A program made the position numbers and the translations under genes. 64,000 nucleotides of DNA, taken from the NCBI GenBank assembly GCA_963775335.1, contig CAVZIJ010000002.1, forward strand, positions 620,001-684,000, given 5' to 3'. The stretch comes from CAVQCX01 sp963775335 (GTDB lineage: Bacteria > Pseudomonadota > Gammaproteobacteria > Chromatiales > Chromatiaceae). Shown in pieces: positions 10,662 through 17,714 of the stretch (position 1 is its first letter; each line of letters starts with the position of its first letter). The notes below the pieces were generated by a model that saw only the letters and a program-made list of their open reading frames with translations, had not been told where the DNA came from and did not search any database.

Positions 10662-11351
10662 ATGGAAACGACGGTTGTCTGCAAGAGGTTGACCAAGATC
10701 TACCGCCAGGGCGCCACCCAGGTGCGCGCCCTGGACGGGATCGACCTGGAGATCCCGAAGCACGATTTCGCCTGCCTCTCAGGACCGTCGGGCTCGGGCA
10801 AGAGCACCCTGCTGAACCTCATCGGCGGCTTGGACGCGCCCACCGCGGGCGAGGTCTGGGTCAACGCCGAGCGGGTCGACAACATGGAGAAAGGCCGGCT
10901 GGCCGAGCTGCGCCTGCACCACCTCGGCTTCGTGTTCCAGGCCTACAACCTGATCCCGGTGCTCAGCGCCCGAGAGAACGTGGAGTTCGTCATGCAGCTG
11001 CAGGGCGTGGGCGCGGCCGAGCGCGCCGCCAAGGCGCGGGCGATCCTCGCCGAGGTGGGACTGGAAGGGCTGGACGACCGGCGCCCCTCGGAGCTCTCCG
11101 GGGGGCAGCAGCAGCGGGTGGCAGTGGCCCGTGCCATCGTCAGCGAGCCGGCCCTGGTGCTCGCCGACGAGCCCACCGCCAACCTCGACTCGCACACCGC
11201 GCAGAACCTGATGGATCTGCTGCGCCACATGAACCAGGAGCACGGCATCACCTTCCTGTTCTCGACCCACGACCAGCTGGTGATGGATTACTCCAAGCGC
11301 CTCATCCGGCTGCGCGACGGCCGCATCGAGGCCGACGAGCGCCGGGACTGA
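10662..11351 (+). CDS. ABC transporter ATP-binding protein, LolD/MacB type
   Basis: A 229-residue ATPase that would energise the two upstream permeases. Visible motifs are Walker A GPSGSGKST (41-49), signature LSGGQQQ (144-150), Walker B LVLADEP (164-170), a D-loop with NLDS, and an H-loop STHD. The length and the segment DFACLSGPSGSGKST are typical of LolD. ATG 10662 was chosen over an upstream in-frame alternative because the LolD-type N-terminus METTVVCKRLTKIYRQG starts there. It follows the second permease by 40 bp. Confidence 0.9.
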   Translation: METTVVCKRLTKIYRQGATQVRALDGIDLEIPKHDFACLSGPSGSGKSTLLNLIGGLDAPTAGEVWVNAERVDNMEKGRLAELRLHHLGFVFQAYNLIPVLSARENVEFVMQLQGVGAAERAAKARAILAEVGLEGLDDRRPSELSGGQQQRVAVARAIVSEPALVLADEPTANLDSHTAQNLMDLLRHMNQEHGITFLFSTHDQLVMDYSKRLIRLRDGRIEADERRD

Positions 11352-11354
11352 TCG

Positions 11355-12584
11355 ATGCGCGCCCTCTGGCTGCTGCTGCTGTGCTCGGGCACCGCGCTGG
11401 CCGACACCCAGGTGGGCGGACACATCAAGGTCCAGCCGACCGCCACGGACTATCGCAGCGACAACCTCTCTGCCGTGTACGGCGAAGACCCGGCCCTGGA
11501 TCAGGGGCTCGACCTGCGGCTGAAGCTGGAGACCCGCGGCGGCGGGTTCGACGCTGCGGTGCACTACGAGCTCCTGGGGCTCAGCGGGGATAGCGTGAGC
11601 GCCTGGGAACGCGCCCGGGCTGCCGGGCTGCCCGCCCCCGACCCGTTGCCCTCCGACGCCCGACGCCTGTTCGACCTCACCGATGTGATTCACCAAGGCG
11701 ATACCACCCTAGCGGTGCAGCGCCTGGACCGCCTAAGCCTGGGCTACAGCACCCCGAGCACCGTGCTGCGGATCGGGCGCCAGGCGGTGAGCTGGGGCAA
11801 CGGCCTCGCCTTCCAGGTGCTCGACTTCATCAACCCCTTCGCCCCCCTCACGGTCGACAAGGACTACAAGACCGGCGACGACATGCTCTACGGACAGTAC
11901 CTCTTTGCCAGCGGCGACGACCTGCAGGCGATACTGGTGCCCAGGCGAGACCCCAGCTCCGGCGGGCTGCGCTCGCACGACTCGACCCTGGCCCTGAAAT
12001 ACCACGCCATGGACTCGGGCCTGGACCTGCTGGCCGCCGCTCATTACGGGGAGCCGCGCCTGGGGATTGGCATCAGCCACAGCCTCGGTGAGGCGGTCGG
12101 CCGACTCGACCTGGAGACAAGCCGGCGCAGCACGGGCGGCCGGGAGCTTTCCCTGGTAGCGAATCTGGACTATTCCTGGGTCTGGCTCGGGCGCAACGTC
12201 TATGGCTTCGCCGAATACTTCCACAGCGGCGTGGGTGCCCACAGCGAGGCGGGCTACGCGAGCCCCGATCCCGAGCTGGCGGATCGCATCGCCCGGGGCG
12301 AGCTCTACACCCTGGGCCGGGATTACGTTGCAACGGGGCTGGACGCCGAGCTGACGCCCCTCGTGCACCTCAAGCCCACGGCCCTGGTCAACCTGGACGA
12401 CGGCAGCGGTGTGCTCCAGGTCAACCTGAGCTACGACTGGACCGAGAGCGTGCAGCTGCTCGGCGGCCTGGATCTGCCCTGGGGCGGCCGCGGCAGCGAG
12501 TACGGCGGGATCCCGGTGCGCGGAACCCCCTGGGTCGCGGGCGGCGGCAGCCGCGCCTATCTGCGGCTGGGGTGGTATTTCTGA
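11355..12584 (+). CDS. Outer-membrane beta-barrel protein of the ABC export cluster
   Basis: A 409-residue protein with a short signal peptide (MRALWLLLLCSGTALA) followed by an extended run of amphipathic strands rich in aromatic and Gly residues, such as LSLGYSTPSTVLRIGRQAVS, GMDSGLDLLAAAHYGEPRLG-like strands, YSWVWLGRNVYGFAEYF and a closing RLGWYF with terminal Phe. This fits an outer-membrane barrel of about 16-18 strands. Starting 3 bp after the ATPase stop, it looks like the outer-membrane end of the LolA-like/ABC system. No specific family name can be given from sequence alone. The substrate is unknown. Confidence 0.78.
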   Translation: MRALWLLLLCSGTALADTQVGGHIKVQPTATDYRSDNLSAVYGEDPALDQGLDLRLKLETRGGGFDAAVHYELLGLSGDSVSAWERARAAGLPAPDPLPSDARRLFDLTDVIHQGDTTLAVQRLDRLSLGYSTPSTVLRIGRQAVSWGNGLAFQVLDFINPFAPLTVDKDYKTGDDMLYGQYLFASGDDLQAILVPRRDPSSGGLRSHDSTLALKYHAMDSGLDLLAAAHYGEPRLGIGISHSLGEAVGRLDLETSRRSTGGRELSLVANLDYSWVWLGRNVYGFAEYFHSGVGAHSEAGYASPDPELADRIARGELYTLGRDYVATGLDAELTPLVHLKPTALVNLDDGSGVLQVNLSYDWTESVQLLGGLDLPWGGRGSEYGGIPVRGTPWVAGGGSRAYLRLGWYF

Positions 12585-12981
12585 CCCTCCGGGAGGCCGC
12601 ATCGGAGCAGGGGCCAGCCCCGGTGCAACCGCACGCGCCCTGCCCGGTTGGAGTGGAGCACAATCCGGGGTCGGCCCGCTCCCGAGGCACCGGCCCCGGA
12701 TTCCGCTGCGCCTCATCCAGGCTACGGGTCTACCACCGCAAAGGCCGCCAAGCCCGCGTAGGAGCGACCTCCAGGGCGCGACCGGGCATGCCCAGCGGTG
12801 GCCCACCGATCGCGAGCTGGAGCCCGCGCCTACCAGATCGGCGATCCGGGTGGGGGACCGTTGGGCCGGCGTCGCAGCAGGCGCGTGAGCAGCCCCAGGT
12901 CGGGGGCCTTCACGCGGATCGGGCTCGGCGATGGAGACAGACCGAATCTTACCGCACTCGCCTGCGGGCCCGGCCCGCGGC
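12585..12981. other. Intergenic region with one REP-like sequence
   Basis: No convincing gene was seen in about 400 bp. Positions 12757-12782 hold GTAGGAGCGACC followed by GGGCGCGACC, which resembles the short palindromic REP sequences (GTAGGAGCGG...CCGCGA) scattered in many gammaproteobacteria. A second copy is at 37079-37099. Confidence 0.45.
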
Positions 12982-13227
12982 TCAGATCAGATAGGGCTTC
13001 AGACCCATCTCGCTTCGCAGCCCGTTGACCTCCTCCAGCTCACCGCGCAGCGCCTCGTTCAGCTCGAATCGGACGCCACGATCGCCGGGAAACGGGTGCG
13101 CATGATCGAAATCGCCGCCGAAAATCTCCTGGGGGATCTCGTCGAAAGCATCACAGTCGCTGTCCTCCACGCCGGCATCCGGATGGTAGTGACGGCAGAA
13201 CAGGCAGATCGGCGGCAGTATGCACAT
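12982..13227 (-). CDS. Small conserved hypothetical protein with N-terminal CxxC
   Basis: An 81-residue soluble protein. The N-terminus holds CILPPICLFCRHYHP, and the block DCDAFDEIPQEIFGG precedes FDHAHPFPGDRGVRFE. This Cys/His-then-acidic pattern recurs in small bacterial proteins of unknown function and suggests metal binding. Codon use and length support a real gene despite its size. It is transcribed away from the cytochrome cluster that starts at 13541. Confidence 0.65.
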   Translation of the reverse strand: MCILPPICLFCRHYHPDAGVEDSDCDAFDEIPQEIFGGDFDHAHPFPGDRGVRFELNEALRGELEEVNGLRSEMGLKPYLI

Positions 13228-13474
13228 GGCAAGATCCGGTCGCTCCCTGGCGTGGGACAGCGTCGGCGCGCGATGGTCACGCGGCTGCGACTAACTCCGA
13301 TTTTAGACAATGCCTCCAAGCGCGGGATGAAGCCGCTTCCAGGCCCAGTCCCCCTTGAAGCAATCGAAGCTCACAGACAGGCGATGCGCGCCCAGACGGA
13401 TAGGCGCCGCACCCTTTCCGCCTTGGCCGTTCAACGCTCGCGCGAGCCCGGAGCACGCGCGGGCGCTCGGCGCA

Positions 13475-13491
13475 TTTCAGGTTCGTTTCAG
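13475..13491 (+). promoter_or_regulatory. TTTCAG direct repeats before the cytochrome cluster
   Basis: Two exact TTTCAG copies (13475-13480 and 13486-13491) are spaced 11 bp apart, start to start, one helical turn, as expected for an OmpR-family dimer. They lie 50 bp before the b561 start. The OmpR-type regulator at 15396 in the same gene run is the obvious candidate. The rest of 13228-13540 shows no gene. Confidence 0.5.
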
Positions 13492-13540
13492 TTTGCCTCG
13501 CTAAGCTGGCCCCATCCAACGCAGCAGAGGAATGCACACG

Positions 13541-14116
13541 ATGAACGAGCCGGAGAAGACGGTACGGGTCTGGGACCCCCTCGTCCGGATATTCCACTGG
13601 ACCCTGGTCGCGAGCTTCGCGGTCGCCTATCTGACAGAGGAGGACCTGCTCAGGCCTCATGTCTGGGCCGGCTATCTGGTCGGCGGATTGATCCTGTTCC
13701 GCGTAGTCTGGGGCTTCGTGGGCACGGCCCACGCGCGCTTTTCCGATTTCGTACGTCCGCCGCGGGAGGTCATCAAGTACCTGAAGGATGTCGTTGCGTT
13801 CCGGGCCCAACGCTATCTGGGCCACAACCCGGCGGGGGGCGCCATGACCATCGCCCTGCTACTGTCTCTGGCGACCACCGTTGTGACCGGTATCGCCGTT
13901 TACGGCGGGGGAGAGATGGCGGGCCCCTTGGCTGGATGGCTCTCGGGAATCGGCGACGAAAGCAAAGCGGCCCTCGAAGACATACACGAGCTGTTCGCGA
14001 ACCTGACGCTGGCCCTGATTATCGCCCATGTCGCCGGAGTCGTCCTGGCAAGCCTGCAGCACCGCGAGAGCCTCGTGCGCGCCATGTTCACGGGCCTGAA
14101 GGCGAAGGAGCACTGA
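13541..14116 (+). CDS. Cytochrome b561-family membrane protein of the SHP/DHC cluster
   Basis: A 191-residue four-helix cytochrome b. It opens VRVWDPLVRIFHWTLVASF, where the His in FHW is a usual haem b ligand, followed by helices around VWAGYLVGGLILFRVVWG, AMTIALLLSLATTVVTGI and LTLALIIAHVAGVVLA, with further His residues at HNPAGG, DIHELFAN and AHVAG. It would oxidise quinol or pass electrons between the membrane and the two periplasmic c-type cytochromes that follow. The second ATG (13541) was chosen because AGAGG lies 10 nt before it and is too close to the ATG at 13532. Stop and next start overlap by 1 bp. Confidence 0.88.
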   Translation: MNEPEKTVRVWDPLVRIFHWTLVASFAVAYLTEEDLLRPHVWAGYLVGGLILFRVVWGFVGTAHARFSDFVRPPREVIKYLKDVVAFRAQRYLGHNPAGGAMTIALLLSLATTVVTGIAVYGGGEMAGPLAGWLSGIGDESKAALEDIHELFANLTLALIIAHVAGVVLASLQHRESLVRAMFTGLKAKEH

Positions 14117-14517
14117 TGGGCACGTGCAACACCCTCTTCGGCACCCTGGCGGCCCTGACCTTTGCCGGCGCCGCCACGGCCGCCCCGGTCGATCACCTCC
14201 TCGGGACCTACCAGAGCCAGGGCGCCGGAGCTTTCTCGGCGGAGCGCGGCGCCCAGGCCTGGAGCGCCGGGCACCGGCCCGAAGGAAGCCAGGCGCGTAG
14301 CTGCGCCTCCTGTCACGGCGCCGACCTGACCCGGCCGGGCAAGCACCTGCGCACCGGGAAACGGATCGAGCCGATGGCCCCGTCGGTCAACGCCGCGCGC
14401 CTGACCGACCAAGCCAAGGTCGTCAAATGGCTGCAGCGCAACTGCAAATGGACCCTGGGGCGTGAATGCACGCCCCAAGAGAAGGGCGACTTCCTGACCT
14501 ACGTCCGCAGCCGCTGA
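14116..14517 (+). CDS. SHP-type monohaem cytochrome c (DUF1924)
   Basis: A 133-residue periplasmic cytochrome with a signal peptide (MGTCNTLFGT to ATAAP) and one haem c site, CASCH (63-67). The downstream part has KHLRTGKRIEPMAPSVN and a Cys pair NCKWTLGREC, both as in sphaeroides haem protein (SHP), in which an Asn serves as a displaceable axial ligand and oxygen or NO can bind. Gene order b561-SHP-DHC is the known arrangement for this family. It would accept electrons from the diheme cytochrome and act on an unknown terminal substrate. Confidence 0.87.
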   Translation: MGTCNTLFGTLAALTFAGAATAAPVDHLLGTYQSQGAGAFSAERGAQAWSAGHRPEGSQARSCASCHGADLTRPGKHLRTGKRIEPMAPSVNAARLTDQAKVVKWLQRNCKWTLGRECTPQEKGDFLTYVRSR

Positions 14518-14547
14518 GGCGCTGCCCGATTCGACGGAGCCTTGACC

Positions 14548-15093
14548 ATGAGCTCAACACAGATCCTGATACCCGCCGCCATTGTGGCGACCCTGGCGCT
14601 GGCGGCCGGAATCGCCTTGAGCGACGAGGAATTCTACGAGCGCGTCACCCGGGACATCGCCCCGGTGAAGAATTCCACATATGCGACAGAATGTGGCAGC
14701 TGTCATTTCGCCTATCCGGCGGGTCTGTTGCCGGCCGCATCCTGGGAGCGCATCATGACCGGACTCGCGTCCCATTTCGGGGACAACGCCGAGCTGCCTG
14801 CGGATACGGCCGCCCAGATCCGACAATATCTCGTAGCCAACGCGGCGGACCGCGCCGGCATCGGTCGCTCGGTGGGCTTCTCCCGCTACGACACCGCAAG
14901 GACACCGCCGCTTCGCATCACCGAGACGCCTTACTTCATGGCCAAGCACCGCGAATTGCCCAGGCGCGCAGTGCAGGACAACCCGGAGGTGAAGAGCCTG
15001 AGCCGCTGCGACGCCTGCCACACACGCTCCGCCCAGGGCTCCTTCAGCGAGAGTGAGATCCGTGTGCCCGGCTTCGGCCGCTGGGACGACTGA
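14548..15093 (+). CDS. Diheme cytochrome c (DHC), SHP partner
   Basis: A 181-residue exported cytochrome with two haem c motifs, CGSCH (49-53) and CDACH (154-158), preceded by an N-terminal hydrophobic helix (7-24). The spacing and total size fit the DHC family, the reductase partner of SHP. ATG 14548 is preferred over a TTG two codons earlier. The stop overlaps the next start by 1 bp (TGATG), so it is co-translated with the PepSY gene. Confidence 0.87.
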   Translation: MSSTQILIPAAIVATLALAAGIALSDEEFYERVTRDIAPVKNSTYATECGSCHFAYPAGLLPAASWERIMTGLASHFGDNAELPADTAAQIRQYLVANAADRAGIGRSVGFSRYDTARTPPLRITETPYFMAKHRELPRRAVQDNPEVKSLSRCDACHTRSAQGSFSESEIRVPGFGRWDD

Positions 15094-15392
15094 TGCCACA
15101 GTGCTTCCCGGTGGTCGCTATCCTGGCCCTGGCCGTGCTGCCGGGAGCGACGCTGGCGGACCAGGACGAGGCGCTCCGCCTGGAGCGCTCCGGCGAGATC
15201 CTACCTCTGGAGACCGTGCTCGCACGGGCCCGTGCCCAACAACCGGGTAACGTCCTGGATGTAGAGCTCGAGCACGAGCGCGGCCGGTATGTCTACGAGG
15301 TGATCCTGCTCGACAATCTCGGCCGGGTCTGGGCGCTGGATATCGACGCCGGCACCGGAGCCCTCCTCAAGCCGGCCCGGGAGGGCAACTGA
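15093..15392 (+). CDS. PepSY-domain periplasmic protein
   Basis: A 99-residue exported protein with a signal peptide (to about residue 22, TLADQDEAL) and one PepSY domain: ILPLETVLARARAQQPGNVLDVELE, then YVYEVILLDNLGRVWALDIDAGTG. Such small proteins are common beside OmpR-type two-component pairs and are thought to act as periplasmic modulators. It is followed 3 bp later by the response regulator. Confidence 0.82.
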   Translation: MPQCFPVVAILALAVLPGATLADQDEALRLERSGEILPLETVLARARAQQPGNVLDVELEHERGRYVYEVILLDNLGRVWALDIDAGTGALLKPAREGN

Positions 15393-15395
15393 GCG

Positions 15396-16064
15396 ATGCG
15401 GCTGCTGCTCGTAGAGGACGACCGCGAGCTGGCCGACGGACTGCGAAAATCGCTGGAGCGGGCCGGCTACGCCTTGGACCTCGCCTATGACGGGATCGAA
15501 GGGGAGTTCCTGGGGAACGAGGAGCCTTACGACGCCGTGATCCTCGACCTGGGTCTTCCGGGCCGCCCCGGGCTGGAGGTGCTCGGCCATTGGCGCGCCC
15601 GCGGCAACCGAGTGCCCGTCATCGTACTCACCGCAAGGAATGCCTGGCACGAGCGGGTGGACGGTTTCAAGGCCGGCGCGGACGACTATCTGGGCAAGCC
15701 CTTCCACGTCGAGGAGCTGCTGGCCCGCATCCAGGCGGTGCTGCGCCGCAGCGAGGGCCGCGGCGAGCCGGTGATCCGCACCCGGCGGCTGCGCCTGGAC
15801 GAATCGCGCCAGGAGGTGATTCTCGACGGTGCGACGACCGTCGCCCTGACCGGCACCGAGTTTCGGCTGCTGCGCTACTTCATGCTGCACCCGGGCCACG
15901 TCCTGTCCAAGACCCGGCTCACCGAGCACGTCTACGACCAGGACTTCGACCGAGACAGCAACCTGATCGAAGTCTACATGCGCCGACTGCGCGACAAGCT
16001 CGGCGCCGGGCTGTTCGCTACCCGCCGCGGCCAGGGCTACGTGCTCGAGGACGAGCCTGAATGA
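15396..16064 (+). CDS. OmpR-family response regulator
   Basis: A 222-residue two-domain regulator. The receiver domain has the acidic pair (EDD, 7-9), phospho-acceptor Asp51 in VILDLGLPG, Thr in VLTARN and Lys in LGKPF. The winged helix covers about 125-220, with RLLRYFMLHPG and YDQDFDRDSNLIEVYMRRLR. It should bind direct repeats and may control its own cluster through the TTTCAG pair at 13475. The stop overlaps the kinase start by 4 bp. Confidence 0.92.
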   Translation: MRLLLVEDDRELADGLRKSLERAGYALDLAYDGIEGEFLGNEEPYDAVILDLGLPGRPGLEVLGHWRARGNRVPVIVLTARNAWHERVDGFKAGADDYLGKPFHVEELLARIQAVLRRSEGRGEPVIRTRRLRLDESRQEVILDGATTVALTGTEFRLLRYFMLHPGHVLSKTRLTEHVYDQDFDRDSNLIEVYMRRLRDKLGAGLFATRRGQGYVLEDEPE

Positions 16065-17425
16065 GATCCCTGGAGCGCCGCTTGCAGCTCGGCCTCGGCG
16101 TGAGCCTGGTGGTGCTGCTCGGGCTTCTCTGGTGGGCGAGTGCCCTGGCCGTACGCCAGCTCACCGAGCACTTCGTGCTCTCGCGCCTGGAGCACGACGC
16201 CGAGCAGCTCCTGGCCGCGTTCGCCGCGACGCACCGCGCCTCAGCAAACACCGGCCCGCGCCTCGGGCGCATCCCGGCGGTATACCAGAAGGTCTACTCC
16301 GGCCATTACTACGCGGTACGCCTGCCCGATGGCGCGATCGAGCGCTCGCGCTCCCTGTGGGACCGCGAGCTGCCGATGCCTGGCCTCGCGACCGGCGAAA
16401 GTCGGGTGCTGCACGCTCCCGGACCTGAAGACCAGCGGCTGCTGATCCTGGCGGCGGGCTATGCCCGCGAGGCCGACGGCCGAGCCGAGCCCCTCGTGGT
16501 GACGGTGGCCGAAGACCTGACCCCCGTGGATGCCGAGATCGCTCGCTTCCAGTGGGTGCTGGCCGGGCTGATGCTGCTGACGGTCGCTTTGCTGCTCGCC
16601 GTGCAGCAGCTGATCCTGCGCCGCTCGTTCCGGCGGCTCGAGCCGGTGCGTCAGGACATCCGCCGGCTCGCCGACGGTGCAGTCGCCACCCTGGGCGAAG
16701 ACGTACCGAGCGAAGTCCTGCCCCTGGTCCAGGAGCTCAACCGCCTGCTCGGTCTGCTGAGCGGGCGCCTGGAGCGGTCCCGCCATGCACTCGGCAACCT
16801 GGCCCATGCCCTCAAGGCTCCGCTCAGCCTGCTGACCCAGGGACTTGACGCAGCGGACCCGTCATTGGACCGGGGGCACCTGAAGACCCAGACCGAGCGC
16901 ATCCGCGCCCTGCTCGAGCGCGAGCTCGGCCGCGCCCGTCTGGCCGGTGTCGGCCAGGCCGGGCAGCTGTTTGTCCCCGGACGGGATATCCGGGACCTTA
17001 TCGACGCTTTGCAGCACATGCACGCCGCCCGACATCTCGATGTACGATTCGATGACCAGACCCACTCGCCGGTGCATCTCGATCGCGAGGACCTGCTGGA
17101 GCTCCTCGGTAACCTTCTGGACAATGCCTGCAAATGGGCGGAACGGCGGATCCGGGTGACCGCCAGGGAGGAATCCGGAGGGCTGCAAGTCAGCGTAGAG
17201 GACGACGGGCCCGGGGTATCCGACGACCTGATCGGCCAGCTGACCCAACGCGGCGTGCGCGCCGACGAAAACGTCTCCGGCCATGGCCTGGGGCTGGCGA
17301 TCGCCAAAGACGTCGTCAAGCTGTATGGAGGAACAATCGGCTTTTCGCGCGCGCTCTCCCTGGGCGGGTTGCGAGTGGACGTCGTGCTGCCAAGAGGCTC
17401 CCCGGGCGAAAGCCCGCTCCCCTGA
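16061..17425 (+). CDS. Sensor histidine kinase paired with the 15396 regulator
   Basis: A 454-residue membrane kinase with helices at about 13-31 and 166-186 enclosing a periplasmic sensor of about 130 residues. HAMP-like linker follows, then a DHp domain with His249 in the form NLAHALKAPL, which lacks the Glu of the usual HE pair, as in PhoQ/QseC-related kinases. The ATPase domain shows NLLDNACKWA, DDGPGV and HGLGLAI. The PepSY protein may modulate the sensor. Confidence 0.9.
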   Translation: MRSLERRLQLGLGVSLVVLLGLLWWASALAVRQLTEHFVLSRLEHDAEQLLAAFAATHRASANTGPRLGRIPAVYQKVYSGHYYAVRLPDGAIERSRSLWDRELPMPGLATGESRVLHAPGPEDQRLLILAAGYAREADGRAEPLVVTVAEDLTPVDAEIARFQWVLAGLMLLTVALLLAVQQLILRRSFRRLEPVRQDIRRLADGAVATLGEDVPSEVLPLVQELNRLLGLLSGRLERSRHALGNLAHALKAPLSLLTQGLDAADPSLDRGHLKTQTERIRALLERELGRARLAGVGQAGQLFVPGRDIRDLIDALQHMHAARHLDVRFDDQTHSPVHLDREDLLELLGNLLDNACKWAERRIRVTAREESGGLQVSVEDDGPGVSDDLIGQLTQRGVRADENVSGHGLGLAIAKDVVKLYGGTIGFSRALSLGGLRVDVVLPRGSPGESPLP

Positions 17426-17451
17426 TCCCGACTATCGCCCCGCAGCGACGC

Positions 17452-17682
17452 TCAACTCTCCCGTCCGCACCACTCGTAAATCTCCACGCTGGCGGGGTCG
17501 CACTTGCAGCATCCGCTGCTGCAGGGGGTACCGCCGGGCAGGCGCCGCACCTGGCCGCGGCGCTCCCATTCGAAGAGCATGCCGCGGATGGCGTCCGGCG
17601 AGCAGTCGAAATGCACGGCGAGATCGTATACCGCTGCTCGGCGATTGACCCGAAGATAGCGGCGGATGTCCGACAGGATCAT
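17452..17682 (-). CDS. feoC: FeoC-like ferrous iron transport regulator
   Basis: A 76-residue winged-helix protein typical of FeoC: MILSDIRRYLRVNRRAAVYD, then a helix with CSPDAIRGMLFEWERRGQVRR and a Cys cluster CSSGCCKC that could hold an iron-sulfur cluster. FeoC is proposed to regulate FeoB stability or expression. It is last in a feoA-feoB-feoC operon, 32 bp after feoB, and convergent with the kinase ending at 17425. Confidence 0.82.
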   Translation of the reverse strand: MILSDIRRYLRVNRRAAVYDLAVHFDCSPDAIRGMLFEWERRGQVRRLPGGTPCSSGCCKCDPASVEIYEWCGRES

Positions 17683-17714
17683 TGCGTCCTCCTCCTGCGG
17701 CGCCTGTCTCTTGT

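Noticed and set aside
12931..14115. The upstream part of a 528-codon plus frame that ends with the SHP cytochrome
   Set aside because: Only the last 133 codons (from ATG 14116) encode a cytochrome with signal peptide. The rest is in the wrong frame for the b561 gene and has no homology features.
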